Source of the DNA: Baffinella frigidus | Lineage: Eukaryota > Cryptophyceae > Cryptomonadales > Baffinellaceae | Length of the DNA: 29,289 bases | Assembly (NCBI GenBank): GCA_026770585.1 | Contig: MU647439.1 | Span: 87,069-116,357, forward strand | Direction of reading: 5' to 3' | Part shown: positions 7,297 through 15,852 of the stretch, in pieces | How positions within the stretch are numbered: the first letter of the stretch is position 1 | How the letters are laid out: the number at the start of each line of letters is the position of its first letter | Position numbers and translations under genes: made by a program | Notes under the pieces: model-generated | The model's database searches: none | Told to the model about the DNA's origin: nothing | The model's input: the letters and a program-made list of their open reading frames with translations, nothing else

Positions 7297-10200
7297 ATGA
7301 TGCGAAATGGCATCGCCTGGGGCGCGGTGGCGCTGGTCGCGCTGGCCAGCTCGGCCACCGCCTTCGCGCCGTCCTTCTCACACGTGCAGCTGCGTTCCGC
7401 GAGCCGCGCGAGCGTAGCCCGCCCGCTCCGCCGTGCGACTGGAGTCACAAAGCTGAGCGCCGTGGTCGAGGGCGCGGATGCTTTCGCGCACCTGGCTGCC
7501 ACCCTCCCTGCCATGCAAGGCGCTGGGTTCGCGGAGTTCCACCAGCACCTCTCTGCGGCGCTTCCCTCCCTCCACCTCGCGGGCGCGACGGATATGGACA
7601 TGAGCTGGGTCGCCGACGCACAGCAGCTCCTGGCCGACGCCGCGGCCGCGGTTGCCCCGGCGGCGGACGCTGTCGCGGACGTCGAGGAGAAGCAGCCGGG
7701 CCTCTTCGAGAAGTTCGTTGACGTCGTCGAGCTGGCGCTGACGACGCTCCACGGCGGGCTGAAGAGCGCGGGCGTGCCCGGCGCGTGGGGCATCAGCATC
7801 ATCCTCTTCACCCTGTTTGTCAAGGGCATCACCTACCCCCTTAACTACAAGCAGATGGCGTCCACCATCGCGCTCCAGGAGCTCCAGCCTAAGGTAGCTC
7901 CTCTCGCTGCCCCCCCCCCTCCCCCCCCCCCTGGGCAATAAGCATCCCACCGGCGATGTGGTCCTCCGAACATCCCCGGGAACAAACACGGACCGGTCCA
8001 AACTGAGCATAATAACGAAGCTAGCACAGATGTTCGGATGCATCCAGGATTGCGTAGCGGCGGTGGGACAGCATTCACCTGGCCAGAACAACGTTTCAGT
8101 CAAGCTACACCCTCCAAGCCAGGGCACACGTGGGAATTTCAGAACGCGACGTTTCGTTTCGTGGTACCAAATGAGTGTGCGTGGCCCGGCGAGACGCAGC
8201 CCCTCGTCCTTTCTACGCCCGGGATTTGACCCAGGCCCGAAAATCCCGGCACACAATTAAAACCAAGACTTGAATCCGAAATTTCCACTTGTGACCTGGC
8301 GTGGATGGCCTGGTCTACATCCACGGTGGAACGAGCACCTACACCCCAACGCCATCTTGCCGAAACTAGCTCCTCGCGCCGTGCCTCGCCCGAGGGGCAA
8401 AATCACCCGTTATGATTAAATAACTCGTTGGGAATGTGGGTGTCTCTCCGATCTCTCGCAGGGGGCATCCCCCGGCCATCCGAACCTCCACGGTGGAACA
8501 AACACGGGCCAACCTGCAACGGGCCAACCTGAGGACACACCTGAAGCTAGCACACACGTTTCGGTTTCATCCAGCACACAGTATCTGTTGTGGGGCACCA
8601 TACAACTTATCCAGAACAACGTTTCAGTAACAGTATAGGTGTGTGCTCTCTCGGGGGAAGCGGTTCGCGGGGGGAACGCCGAACGAGTGTTTCTTTTCTT
8701 CTTCTTTATTACTCTTGATACAGGTCCTAGATAGGCCCTTAAGCCTAGGTGTGAGTGATAAAATAGTGAATGAGCCTTGGAGGAACTAATGTTTCCGCCG
8801 GGAATCGCTCCCCCCAACAGTCGGGTCCCCGACTTCTCCGTCGCTCCAAAAAAATAACCTGTGTTAGGGCACAGGTCGAGGCGCTTCAGGCGCGTTTTCT
8901 CCAACGGCAAACACCTTGCCAAGGACAACTTTCCACTCAAGTTGTCGGCTCTCTTGATCGCAGCGGTGAAGGCAACAAGTTGACTGAAAAGTTGCACTGT
9001 TGGTCGCAGGTGAAGGCCATACAGGCACGGTACGTCAACGACCCGCAGAAGCTCAACGAGATGACTGCCCAGCTCTACAAGGATGAGGAGGTTGCCAACC
9101 CCTGAACCCTACACCCAAAACGCTTCACTTGTGAAGAGGTCCCGAGCACCCTAACCCGTGACTACACCCTGCATCCCAAACCCTGCACCCTGGAACCTGA
9201 ACCCCACACCCTACACCCTACACCCTGCACCCTGCACCCTGCACCCTGCACCCTGCACCCTACACCATGACCCCTACATTTAGGGTGTAGGATGAAGGGG
9301 CTCGGGGTGAGGAGGGCGTAGGGTGCGGTATGTCCACGACCCGCAGAAGCTCAACGAAATGACTGCCCAGCTCTACAAGGACGATGAGGTGCGAGCAAAC
9401 CCTAGACCCTGAAATCTTAACCCTATGTCCCACACCCTATGCCCTCAACCCTACACCCCAACCCTACACCCTACACCCTGCACCCTGCACCCTGCATGCT
9501 ACATGCTACACCACCTCCGTGCTTGAACCCTGAACCCTGAATGGTAAACACTGAACCCCGACCCTGAACCCTGAAACCTGAACCGAAAATCCTGAACCTT
9601 AAACCCTAAAGCATGCACCCTAAACCCTAAATCCTAAATCCTAAACCCTAAACCACAAACCCCGGGTTCGCCTACCCTAAACTATAACCCCCCGTACGCA
9701 GGTGAACCCGCTGGCCGGGTGCATCCCGACGATCATCCAGATCCCGGTGTTCATCGGGCTGTACCGTTCGCTTCTGGACCTGGCCAAGAAGGACCTCCTC
9801 GAGGAGTCCTTCCTCTGGATTCCCTCTCTCCAGGTCATCGTCCAACCCACCCCAAAACCTTTTGCCTATCCCTTAGGTGGCCAGGCAGTCAAATTTGACG
9901 GCAAAGAGGTCCCTAGGTAGGTCGTAGGGCCCTCCGGTAGGGCGTACGCGCCTACTGGCCACTTGAGGGATACCTAGACACGCGTGTTTCTCAAGGTTAT
10001 CTTATCCTTGAAAAATGCATCAACCCTTTTTCCTATTCCGACCTCCTCGAGGAGTCCTTCCTCTGGATCCCCTCCCTCCAGGTCATGAGCCTCCCTCTCA
10101 AGTCCCTCTCCACGCGACGATACCCTGCCACCTCAAATCGGCTGCATCTTTCTACTATCCCTGGTACAAAGCGGACGGAGTTCGTCCGTGGGTCAGTGCT

Positions 10201-13200
10201 GATTAGACCCAAACCGAGTTAGTCCACTTTCGGTTTGAGGTGCACGCTATCGTCGCGAGGCTCACAGGTTGTGAGGCGGACGATGGTTGATCAATGGCAG
10301 GGGTTCAGTGGGACAAGAGACCGGGGAGGGGAGGGAGAGTGGGGCCAACACCCTCTTGAACCGAGAGACTGACGCCTGCCAACTACCCACACCTTTTCCT
10401 GGGACCAAACTTGCCCGGGCAGTGTATGTACCTTCCCGTGCGAAACCTGCCCGGGGCACGCATTTGTAGCAGGCAAAGACCGAGCCTCATATTGTCAAAT
10501 GACGGAATAGCGGTTTGCCTGGTACTAATCCTGCGTTACTTTTCCTGAAACCCGTGTGCGCTGGTGCTTTCCTGAGCCCTAAACCCTACACCTGAACCCT
10601 GAACCCTAAACCCTAACCCCCAATCCCAAAACCCCAAACCCCAAAGCCTGTCCCCAAAACCATAAACACCAAACACCAAACACCAAGCACCAAACACCAA
10701 ACCACAAACAGGGCCCGGTGGGCGAGTACAACCTCGCGACTGGCATGCCGATCGACGCCTCTGGCTGGTACCCCTCCACCCCCAGCTTCTTGCATCCAAA
10801 CAGTCTCAGTCCCAGACTCCAGGTTCATTGGGTCACCTTGGGTGTGGTTGCCACTTTCTGGGGCGTAGCCAATTTCTTGGTTGTAGGCGTTATGAGTTCC
10901 AGTCCCTCAACCCACACCCCAAAACCCTGAACCCTAACCCCCCAAACCCTACTCCCTACACCCTACACCCGAAAGCCAAAAGCCTAACCCTCAAAATCCT
11001 ACACCCTTAACCCAAACGCCGAACGCCTAAACGCATAACCCCCAGCAGGCTTGACGAAGGGATGGGTCGACCGCACCCTCAACCCTAATCCATCAACACG
11101 AAACTCGAACCACTAAACCCCAACTCCCAACAGGCTCACGAAGGGGTGGGTCGACGGGCACCCCGCGCTCTGGACGGGGCGAGTTTTTGTGCGAATCGAG
11201 ATGTTGTTGGGGGAGATTCCTGGCCCTGTGAGCGGCAAGAAGGTAGGGGAGGGGGGGGAGGTGATTCGCCTTTCCACGAAACTCGGAACACCTAAACCCC
11301 CATCATCCCCGACAGGCTGACGAAGGGGTGGGTCGACGGGCACCCCGCGCTCGGGTGGGAGGCGACTTTGGCCTACCTCTCGCTCCCCGTCATCCTCGTA
11401 ACCCCTAATCCCTAAACCCTGAACCCTAAACCCTCCACCCTAGCCCTTGAACCCGAAACCATAAACCATAAACCCTAAACCTGAACCCTGAACCCTGAAC
11501 CCTGAACTCGAACCCTGAACCCTGAACCCCAACCCTTGACCCCCACCCCCCTAAACCCCAAACCCCAAACCCCAAACCCCGANNNNNNNNNNAACCCCAA
11601 GCCAAAAACCCTCCACCCTAACCCCTAAACCCTGAACCCTGAACCCTGAACCCTGAACCCTGAACCCTGAACCCTGAACCCCACCCCTGAAACCCTGAAC
11701 CCCAAACCCCAAACCCCAAACCCCAAACCCTGATGCAGGTGGTGACGCAGAGCATCTCGCAGAAGCTGCTCCAGCCCCCGCAGTCCGAGGACCCCGCCCA
11801 GGTCCGGAGACCTAATATATCACCCTGACTACCTTATAAGCTGCCTAGTATATCACCTTGACTACCTAATATATCACCCCGACTACCCAATATATCATTC
11901 CGATTGCCTGATATACGGGTTAAATTCCCCGTGGCCCGCGAGGTGGCGCAGAGCATCTCGCAGAAGCTGTCCCAGCCCCCGCAGTCCGAGGACCCCGCCC
12001 AGGTCTGGAGACCGGCATTGCCTAATATATCACCCAGAGTACCTAATATATCACCCTGGACCCTGAACCCTGAACCCTCACCCTGAACCCTCACCCTAAA
12101 CCTTGAACCTTGAACCCTCAACTCTAAACCCTGAACCCTAAACCCTAAACCTGAAACCCTAAAACAGGCGCAGACGCAGCAGATCCTCAAGTTCCTCCCC
12201 CTTATGATCGGTCTGCCCTAAACCCTGAACCCTAAATCCTAAACCCTAAACCCTAAACCCTAAACCCTAAACGTGATACCCTGGCGCGTGTCCCCCAGGG
12301 TTCAGGGTTTCGCGTGCAGGGGTTAGGGTTTCAGCCTCTACAGTAGGCCCCTACGCCGCGTTGGACTGCGGTTTCGAGAAAGCCCTGCTCTCCGGATTAC
12401 TCAACGTCCCTTCTGGGCGGGATTTTCCACCCAACCGCAGGCACCACACGGGCATGCTACTGGTAACACGTGTGTGTGTCTTGGCGTTCTAACATTTGTG
12501 TTTGTCCTGGTGTAACACTCGTGTGTGTTGTATTGTAACACTTGTGTGTCTCATGGGGCAGGGTGGTTCTCCCTCAACGAGTCCGCTGGTCGCAGAGTCT
12601 GCTGGCGTCTTCTTCTGCCATGCAAACATTCTTATTCAGCACGTCGTATGTGTTTCCGCAGGCATGCAAGGGTGACACTCGTGTTTCCTCGAGACTGCAA
12701 GAGTTGTCAGTTCCTCTTGACTGATATATCAGCAACATGAAGCCTCGTCACGCGTGTCTGTGTCCGCGCACAGGGTATCGTAAGGCTCGTAACCTAATAC
12801 CCAGAGTGTAACGCTTGTGTCTCCTGGTGCAGGGTGGTTCTCTCTCAACGTGCCGGCTGGCCTCGGGGTCTACTGGGTCATCAACAACGGTGCCCCCCCC
12901 ACCCTAAACCCTGAACCCTAAACCCTAAATCCCAAACCCCAAACCCTAAACCCTAAACCCTGAAACCCAAACCCTGTAATGCATCCGCCAGAAGTTCTGC
13001 TTCTTCTTTACCCCCCTCTGAATTTGCAGAACCCCCACATCCATACCCTAAACCCCACACCCTAAACCCTAAACCCTAAACCCTAAACCCTGAACCCTGA
13101 ACCCCAGGTCTGTCGACCGGGCAGCAATGGTTCATCCGCCAGCAATTCAAGAACAAGAAGCCTGCTATGGCCGGGGGGGGGACTGCCACTATGGAGGTGC

Positions 13201-14974
13201 GAGACATCTTGGTCTTGTTCTTCTTCTTTATTACTCTCAGCTTAGAGACGAGTGCTCCAATAGTCTGTGTAAACGAGTGCTCCAACAGTCTATGCGTAAG
13301 AGGCCGTTGATACCAGCAAACCCGCCATCTGTGCAACCCCACAGATGCTGTGTTTGAGCAGGGACGCCGTGCGAGGTCGTGCCTCGCACCGCGTAGAGAC
13401 TCTACACTCTTCGCCGGTGGGGGTGCATGCCACACGGTGGACTACGAGGGTTTCGGTTCCGCTAGATTTAGCGGTAACGTGACCAAACTTGCACCAGAAA
13501 AGCCTCAAAGTTAATTGCCTGACGAAAAGTTGACTTTTGATGAAAGGTCCGTAGTCCACCGTGTGGCATGGCGTTGGTGTTGGTATAAATGGTCTGTTGG
13601 TGGCTATTGAAGGTCTTGTCTCGTGATCCGTGCTACGGGGGAATTGCAGCACGGGCTGAGTTGGTTGGCGTTTCGGTCCTGATCTTGCAAGGCCTGCACG
13701 CAAGGGAACACATGGTGGCCATGTGGGCTTCGATCCGAAACAAACGCACTTTTCTCTCGCAGATACCGAAACGTGGCGGCCGTGTTGGTAGTAATAAAGG
13801 TCTCTAGTAATTGATGGGGGGGGGGTGTATGGCAGGATGTAAAGAACCACTCGAGAATGCTGGAGGATCCTATTTACATGTGGGGTAAATATTTCTACCA
13901 GCATAGGGTGTTGCAACCTCGCGTCTGGACTAATTTTGGCTAGTCACGTGACCAATCAACGAAAGTTGATACACAAATGCCCACTTTTAAAAGCACATCG
14001 GTCGAAAATAGGCCCCTCTAGCATTCTCGTGTGGAAGGTCTCAACATTCTGCGCTAACCCGAAATGTGCGATAGGGTGTGAAGAAGGCGAGCAAGGCGCC
14101 GGTGGTGGTGAAGCCCTCTTCGGAGCTCGGCTTCTCTTCTGCTGTCTCGACCACGGCCACCACTGTCGTCGAGAAGGTGGCTTCAGAGGACGAGGCGTCG
14201 GAGGAGGAGGTAAACTCTAAACCCTAAACCCTAAACCCTAAACCCTAAACCCTAAACCCTAAACCCCAAACCCTAAACCCCAAACTCTAAACCCCCAACC
14301 CCCAACCCCAAAACCCAAAACCCAAAACCCCAAAACCAGGAGCCGCAAAGCAAGTCGTCCGGGAAGAAGAAGGGCAAGGTTCTCCCCCCCCCCCCCCTTG
14401 AATGACTCAAACCACATCTTCGAGTTTGTCCACTTCGGATGACCACCCTGAAATGGCTCAACTCACATCCCTCTCCCACTGGGTGCCGATGGTTGTATGC
14501 ACGTGCCCTCTGTACCAAGGGCTGCGGGGGCAGATGGCACGTGCAGCCGCGATCTTACCCCGAGTACAGGGGTACCTCGCTCATAAGAAACGCCCGACCC
14601 CCTAGGATCACCATAGGGCCCTAGGCATGGTCCTACTGTAGGGTCCTAGGGGGAGGCGGTCTCTTATGAGCGAGGTACCCCTGTAAAGTCGACGGCGAGG
14701 TACCCCTGTAGAGCCCGCACGTCTCGTCTCACCTTGTCTCCTGGCGTGTAGCGGTCGTGTTTCTTCTTCTTTATGACTCTCGATACAGGTCCTAGAAAAG
14801 CCCTTCAGCCTCAAGTTAAGAGATACAATCGTCGTGTTTGACAATTTATTGAGCCTGGCTTTCCCCTGAACCCGAAACCCGAAACCCGAAACCCGAAACC
14901 CGAAACCCTAAACCCGAAACCCGAAACCCGAAACCCTACACCAGGCTGCCAAGAAGGCCAAGAAGAACAACTAA
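7297..14974 (+). CDS. ALB3: ALB3/YidC/Oxa1-type thylakoid membrane insertase, 12 exons
   Basis: The protein inserts light-harvesting and other proteins into the thylakoid membrane (family knowledge). Exons: 7297-7893, 9010-9090, 9702-9833, 10712-10767, 11316-11397, 11739-11801, 12168-12210, 12833-12889, 13108-13196, 14075-14209, 14340-14378 and 14945-14974. They sum to 1404 nt, 467 codons plus TAA, in frame; every intron is GT-AG. Residues 1-22 are a signal peptide before FAPSF, followed by a transit peptide. The first insertase helix is ~162-182 (GAWGISIILFTLFVKGITYP), with Lys176 at the conserved groove position. NPLAGCIPTIIQIPVFIGLY spans ~228-247, WIPSLQGP ~265-272, and VDGHPALGW is in exon 5. 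PPQSEDPAQ is in exon 6, KFLPLMIGWFSLNVPAGLG spans exons 7-8, and YWVINNGLSTGQQ spans exons 8-9. The tail is Lys-rich with an acidic patch (EDEASEEE), as in ALB3 tails that bind the signal-recognition pathway. The start could be either of two adjacent Met codons. Confidence 0.93.
7894..9009 (+). other. ALB3 intron 1 (1116 bp) with a duplicated segment
   Basis: The donor is AAG|GTAGCT and the acceptor TCGCAG|GTGAAG. A ~140-160-bp segment occurs twice in the same orientation, at about 7968-8105 and 8475-8635. Shared blocks are ACAAACACGG, GAAGCTAGCACA, CATCCAG and CCAGAACAACGTTTCAGT. A dispersed motif (TTTCTTCTTCTTTATTACTC + TTGATACAGGTCCTAG) lies at 8692-8730 and recurs in introns 9 and 11. A pyrimidine run (C/T, 7907-7931) follows the donor. 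The 292-codon antisense ORF spanning exon 1 and this intron is a GC-driven shadow. Confidence 0.85.
9091..9701 (+). other. ALB3 intron 2 with CCCTGCA/CCCTACA arrays
   Basis: This GT-AG intron of 611 bp is filled with ACACCCT, CCCTGCA, CCCTGAA and CCCTAAA heptamers: 9170-9270 mostly CCCTRCA, 9400-9510 mixed, 9530-9690 CCCTGAA then CCCTAAA. All are C-rich in the sense strand. One inverted piece (TTTAGGGTGTAGG, 9279-9291) and a partial copy of exon 2 (9326-9388) interrupt the arrays. Confidence 0.9.
9326..9388 (+). pseudogene. donor-side relic of ALB3 exon 2
   Basis: It encodes VHDPQKLNEMTAQLYKDDE before a GT, matching exon 2 (VNDPQKLNEMTAQLYKDEE) at about 90 percent of bases. The first eight codons of exon 2 are missing. 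The only nearby AG would give the wrong frame, so it is unlikely to be a usable exon. Confidence 0.85.
9867..9972. mobile_element. foldback element, TATCCCTTA family
   Basis: It begins TATCCCTTAGGTGGCCAG and ends CTGGCCACTTGAGGGATA, imperfect complements. Copies occur at 24218-24319 and 23521-23625. The interior shares GTAGGGCCCT and CCTAGG palindromic blocks and CAAATTTGACGG/CAAATTTGGGGG. It is about 105 bp with no coding capacity. It sits 33 bp after the exon 3 donor, between exon 3 and its relic. Confidence 0.85.
10040..10081 (+). pseudogene. donor-side relic of ALB3 exon 3
   Basis: It repeats the last 42 nt of exon 3 with two silent changes (DLLEESFLWIPSLQ) and the start of the donor (GTCAT). 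No AG lies at its left edge, so it cannot be spliced in as an independent exon. It could in principle act as a decoy donor. Confidence 0.9.
10113..10257. mobile_element. 145-bp foldback element in ALB3 intron 3
   Basis: The left end, CGCGACGATACCCTGCCACC + TCAAATCGG, is complementary to the right end CGGTTTGAGGTGCACGCTAT + CGTCGCG. A second, inner hairpin (CGGACGGAGTTCGTCCG) lies near the middle at 10172-10188. No other copy was seen in the window. Confidence 0.7.
11049..11073 (+). pseudogene. short acceptor-side relic of ALB3 exon 5
   Basis: AGCAG precedes GCTTGACGAAGGGATGGGTC, matching the exon 5 start but with one extra T that shifts the frame. Similarity ends after about 25 nt. Confidence 0.75.
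11134..11183 (+). pseudogene. acceptor-side relic or alternative start of ALB3 exon 5
   Basis: It follows CCAACAG and reads LTKGWVDGHPAL in the same phase as exon 5, then diverges. The frame stays open to a possible donor at 11243 (AAGAAG|GTAGGG). A 109-nt exon 11134-11242 would have the same entry and exit phases as exon 5. It would replace the conserved GWEATLAYLSLP helix with an unrelated sequence, so a relic is more likely than a functional isoform. Confidence 0.7.
11398..11738 (+). repeat. ALB3 intron 5: CCCTGAA/CCCCAAA heptamer array with gap
   Basis: Almost the whole 341-bp intron is C-rich heptamer array (CCCTAAA, CCCTGAA in long homogeneous runs, CCCCAAA). Ten N bases at 11583-11592 mark an assembly gap, so the true length is unknown. 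The array ends CCCTGATGCAG, supplying the acceptor of exon 6. Confidence 0.95.
11802..12167 (+). other. ALB3 intron 6 with CTAATATATCACC minisatellite
   Basis: Donor CCCAG|GTCCGG. A ~22-bp minisatellite (ACCTAATATATCACCCTGACT) runs through 11812-11915 and again at 12017-12060, either side of a full exon 6 copy (11943-12002). CCCTGAA/CCCTAAA heptamers fill 12060-12165 up to AAACAG. Confidence 0.88.
11943..12002 (+). pseudogene. complete in-frame duplicate of ALB3 exon 6
   Basis: This 60-nt segment (20 codons) lies between AG and GT (GCGAG|GTGGCG ... CCCAG|GTCTGG). It encodes VAQSISQKLSQPPQSEDPAQ against VVTQSISQKLLQPPQSEDPAQ (shown split: VVTQSISQKL, LQPPQSEDPAQ) in the main exon. Both copies are phase 0. 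Typed as a relic here, but it is intact and could be a mutually exclusive exon. Its acceptor lacks a good pyrimidine tract, so I favour the first copy as the main exon. Confidence 0.6.
12211..12832 (+). other. ALB3 intron 7 with an exon 8 relic
   Basis: Donor ATCG|GTCTGC, acceptor GGTGCAG|GGTGG. It contains CCCTAAA heptamers (12216-12272), a TGTAACACTYGTGTGTS minisatellite (12463-12550), the exon 8 relic, and a second stretch of the same GTGTAAC/CTTGTGTCTC sequence before the true exon 8. The intron end was therefore duplicated together with the exon start. Confidence 0.85.
12562..12611 (+). pseudogene. acceptor-side relic of ALB3 exon 8
   Basis: It follows GGGGCAG and reads WFSLNESAGRRVCWRL, aligned with WFSLNVPAGLGVYWVI in exon 8. 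About three quarters of positions match and there is no indel until the copy fades near 12611. The conserved PAGL turn is lost, so a product including it would be unlikely to fold. Confidence 0.85.
12890..13107 (+). repeat. ALB3 intron 8: CCCTAAA heptamer arrays
   Basis: This 218-bp intron holds two CCCTAAA/CCCTGAA runs (12901-12975 and 13043-13104) around a short non-repetitive centre. The second run ends directly in CCCCAG at the exon 9 acceptor. Confidence 0.92.
13197..14074 (+). other. ALB3 intron 9: stack of dispersed repeats
   Basis: Donor ATGGAG|GTGCGA, acceptor CGATAG|GGTGTG. Unlike the other introns it has no heptamer array. It carries a 26-bp tandem duplication (CGAGTGCTCCAAYAGTCTRT, 13250-13300), a motif shared with 15480-15540 and 19268-19345 (GCCATSTRTGCACCC...GAGCAGGGACGC), a foldback element (13431-13566), and the segment paired with 27262-27360. 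It also has a GCGGCCGTGTTGGTAGTAAT motif (13773-13792) that recurs near 23210, 24550 and 26733. Confidence 0.82.
13431..13566. mobile_element. foldback element, CCACACGGTG family
   Basis: The ends are CACACGGTGGACTACGAGGG and its complement at GTAGTCCACCGTGTGG. A second full copy lies inverted at 26103-26230 and a truncated copy at 25005-25095. The interior is conserved (CACCAGAAAA, GGTAACGTGACC, AGTTGACTTT). No ORF is shared apart from chance. Confidence 0.85.
14210..14339 (+). repeat. ALB3 intron 10: CCCTAAA array
   Basis: The whole 130-bp intron is heptamer array: GTAAACT, then CCCTAAA copies, then CCCCAAA variants, ending AAACCAG. It is a minimal intron made of the array plus splice dinucleotides. 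Confidence 0.95.
14379..14944 (+). other. ALB3 intron 11 with foldback element and CCCGAAA array
   Basis: Donor GGCAAG|GTTCTC, acceptor ACACCAG|GCTGCC. It contains a complete foldback element (14565-14685), an isolated terminal repeat (14694-14711), the TTTCTTCTTCTTTATGACTC motif shared with intron 1 (14761-14780), and about ten CCCGAAA heptamers (14867-14938). Confidence 0.88.
14565..14685. mobile_element. CAGGGGTACC foldback element, copy 1
   Basis: The 121-bp hairpin has ends TA-CAGGGGTACCTCGCTCATAA and its complement TTATGAGCGAGGTACCCCTG-TA. TA duplications flank it, as expected for Tc1/mariner-like non-autonomous elements. The core carries CCATAGGGCCCTAGGC and ACTGTAGGGTCCTAGG. It lies in ALB3 intron 11. 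Confidence 0.92.
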
Positions 14975-15142
14975 GCCTCACCCGAAAGTCAACACATGGG
15001 AGCTAAGTCAACTCCCCGAAAGTCAACACATGGGGGCTAAGTCAACTCCCCGAAAATCTACACCGTGAGGCGGAGTGAAGCTCCTCCGAAAATCAACTCC
15101 ATGAGGCTGATTGAAGCTCTCCGAAACTCTGCACCATGAGGC
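14975..15142. repeat. minisatellite after the ALB3 stop codon
   Basis: About five ~33-38-bp units built on CCGAAAGTCAACACATGGG + GGCTAAGTCAACTC run from the stop codon into the next foldback element. If the transcript extends this far, they form the start of its 3' UTR. No polyadenylation signal was recognised. Confidence 0.8.
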
Positions 15143-15262
15143 TACAGGGGTACCTCGCTCATTAGAAAGCGCCCACCCCCTAGGATCGCCATAGGGCCCT
15201 AGGAATAGCCCTACTGTAGGGTCCTCTGGGGGGGGGGTTCTCATGAGCGAGGTACCCCTGTA
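15143..15262. mobile_element. CAGGGGTACC foldback element, copy 2
   Basis: This 120-bp copy, flanked by TA, interrupts the minisatellite: TGAAGCTC units continue on its right. It probably lies in the ALB3 3' UTR or immediate flank. Confidence 0.92.
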
Positions 15263-15548
15263 AGTGAAGCTCCCGAGGCTAAGAAGGTCAAGTGGAGGCG
15301 CGTCGAAGCGCTGTGATTGATGTATCTGTAATACAATGAGTATCGTCCGCATTCTTTTTCTTGGCTTTCTTGGTCTTCTTCTTGTTTTTCTTCATTACTG
15401 TCGGCCTGGTCAACCAGCAATGATTATCGTCCGCCTTCCGGGTCGGTTTGCCGAAAGTGACGTTGATCACGGCAGACGCGGCCGCCATGTTTGCACCCGC
15501 GTCGAGGCTGTGTGTGAGCAGGGACGCTGAGAGACGTCGTCTACACTT
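15263..15548. other. repeat-rich spacer
   Basis: It contains a KKNKKKTKKAKKKN-coding minus-strand patch near 15345-15392, which is the TTCTTCTTTATTACTC dispersed motif read backwards. It also holds a copy of the GCCGCCATGTTTGCACCC...GAGCAGGGACGC motif (15481-15530). A lysine-rich plus segment near 15275-15312 ends in TGA and vaguely resembles the ALB3 tail; I do not call it an exon. Confidence 0.5.
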
Positions 15549-15673
15549 TACAGGGGTACCTCGCTCATAAGAAAGCGCCCCCCTCCTGCAGGACCGCCAC
15601 AGGGTCCTAGAGGCACAGGCCTACTGTAGGGTCCTGGGATGTCGCGCTTTCTTATGAGCGAAGTACCCCTGTA
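15549..15673. mobile_element. CAGGGGTACC foldback element, copy 3
   Basis: A 125-bp complete copy with TA flanks. Its terminal arms are nearly identical to copies 1 and 2. Confidence 0.92.
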
Positions 15674-15852
15674 GCACTCCCAACAGGGCGTCGCAGTTTT
15701 CGGGGGGGCACGGTAAAGGCTTGCAATCCTCTTGAGAGAGGAGCCGAGAGAGAAGATTCGTGGGTTCCTCTGAATCCTGTTGTCAAACTCTTTTGGGGGA
15801 ATCGACACTCACAGATTCCCTGCCTAAACAGCCTTACCCGGCAGTAGCAGGG

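Larger units (their letters stand above)
9834..10711 (+). other. ALB3 intron 3 (878 bp)
   Basis: Donor CTCCAG|GTCATC, acceptor AAACAG|GGCCCG. In order it holds a foldback element (9867-9972), a donor-side relic of exon 3 (10040-10081), a second foldback element (10113-10257), a GC-rich stretch with duplicated TGCCCGGG motifs (about 10410-10456), and a CCCTAAA/CCCCAAA array plus an AAACACC array (10575-10710) leading into the acceptor. Confidence 0.88.
10768..11315 (+). other. ALB3 intron 4 with two acceptor-side exon 5 relics
   Basis: Donor GGCTG|GTACCC splits a Trp codon that the true exon 5 acceptor (GACAG|GCTGACG) completes. The intron carries CCCTAAA/CCCTACA heptamers at 10915-11045. Two partial copies of the exon 5 start, with their upstream intron context (ACGAAACTCG...CTAAACCCC), follow. 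Confidence 0.88.

Noticed and set aside
7378-8256. 292-codon minus-strand ORF
   Set aside because: It is antisense to ALB3 exon 1 and intron 1 and arises from the GC-rich third positions; it has no protein-like motifs.
15275-15312. Alternative last exon of ALB3 (APEAKKVKWRRVEAL then stop)
   Set aside because: It resembles the Lys-rich tail only by composition and lies in sequence continuous with the minisatellite; the 14945-14974 exon gives a clean in-frame end.
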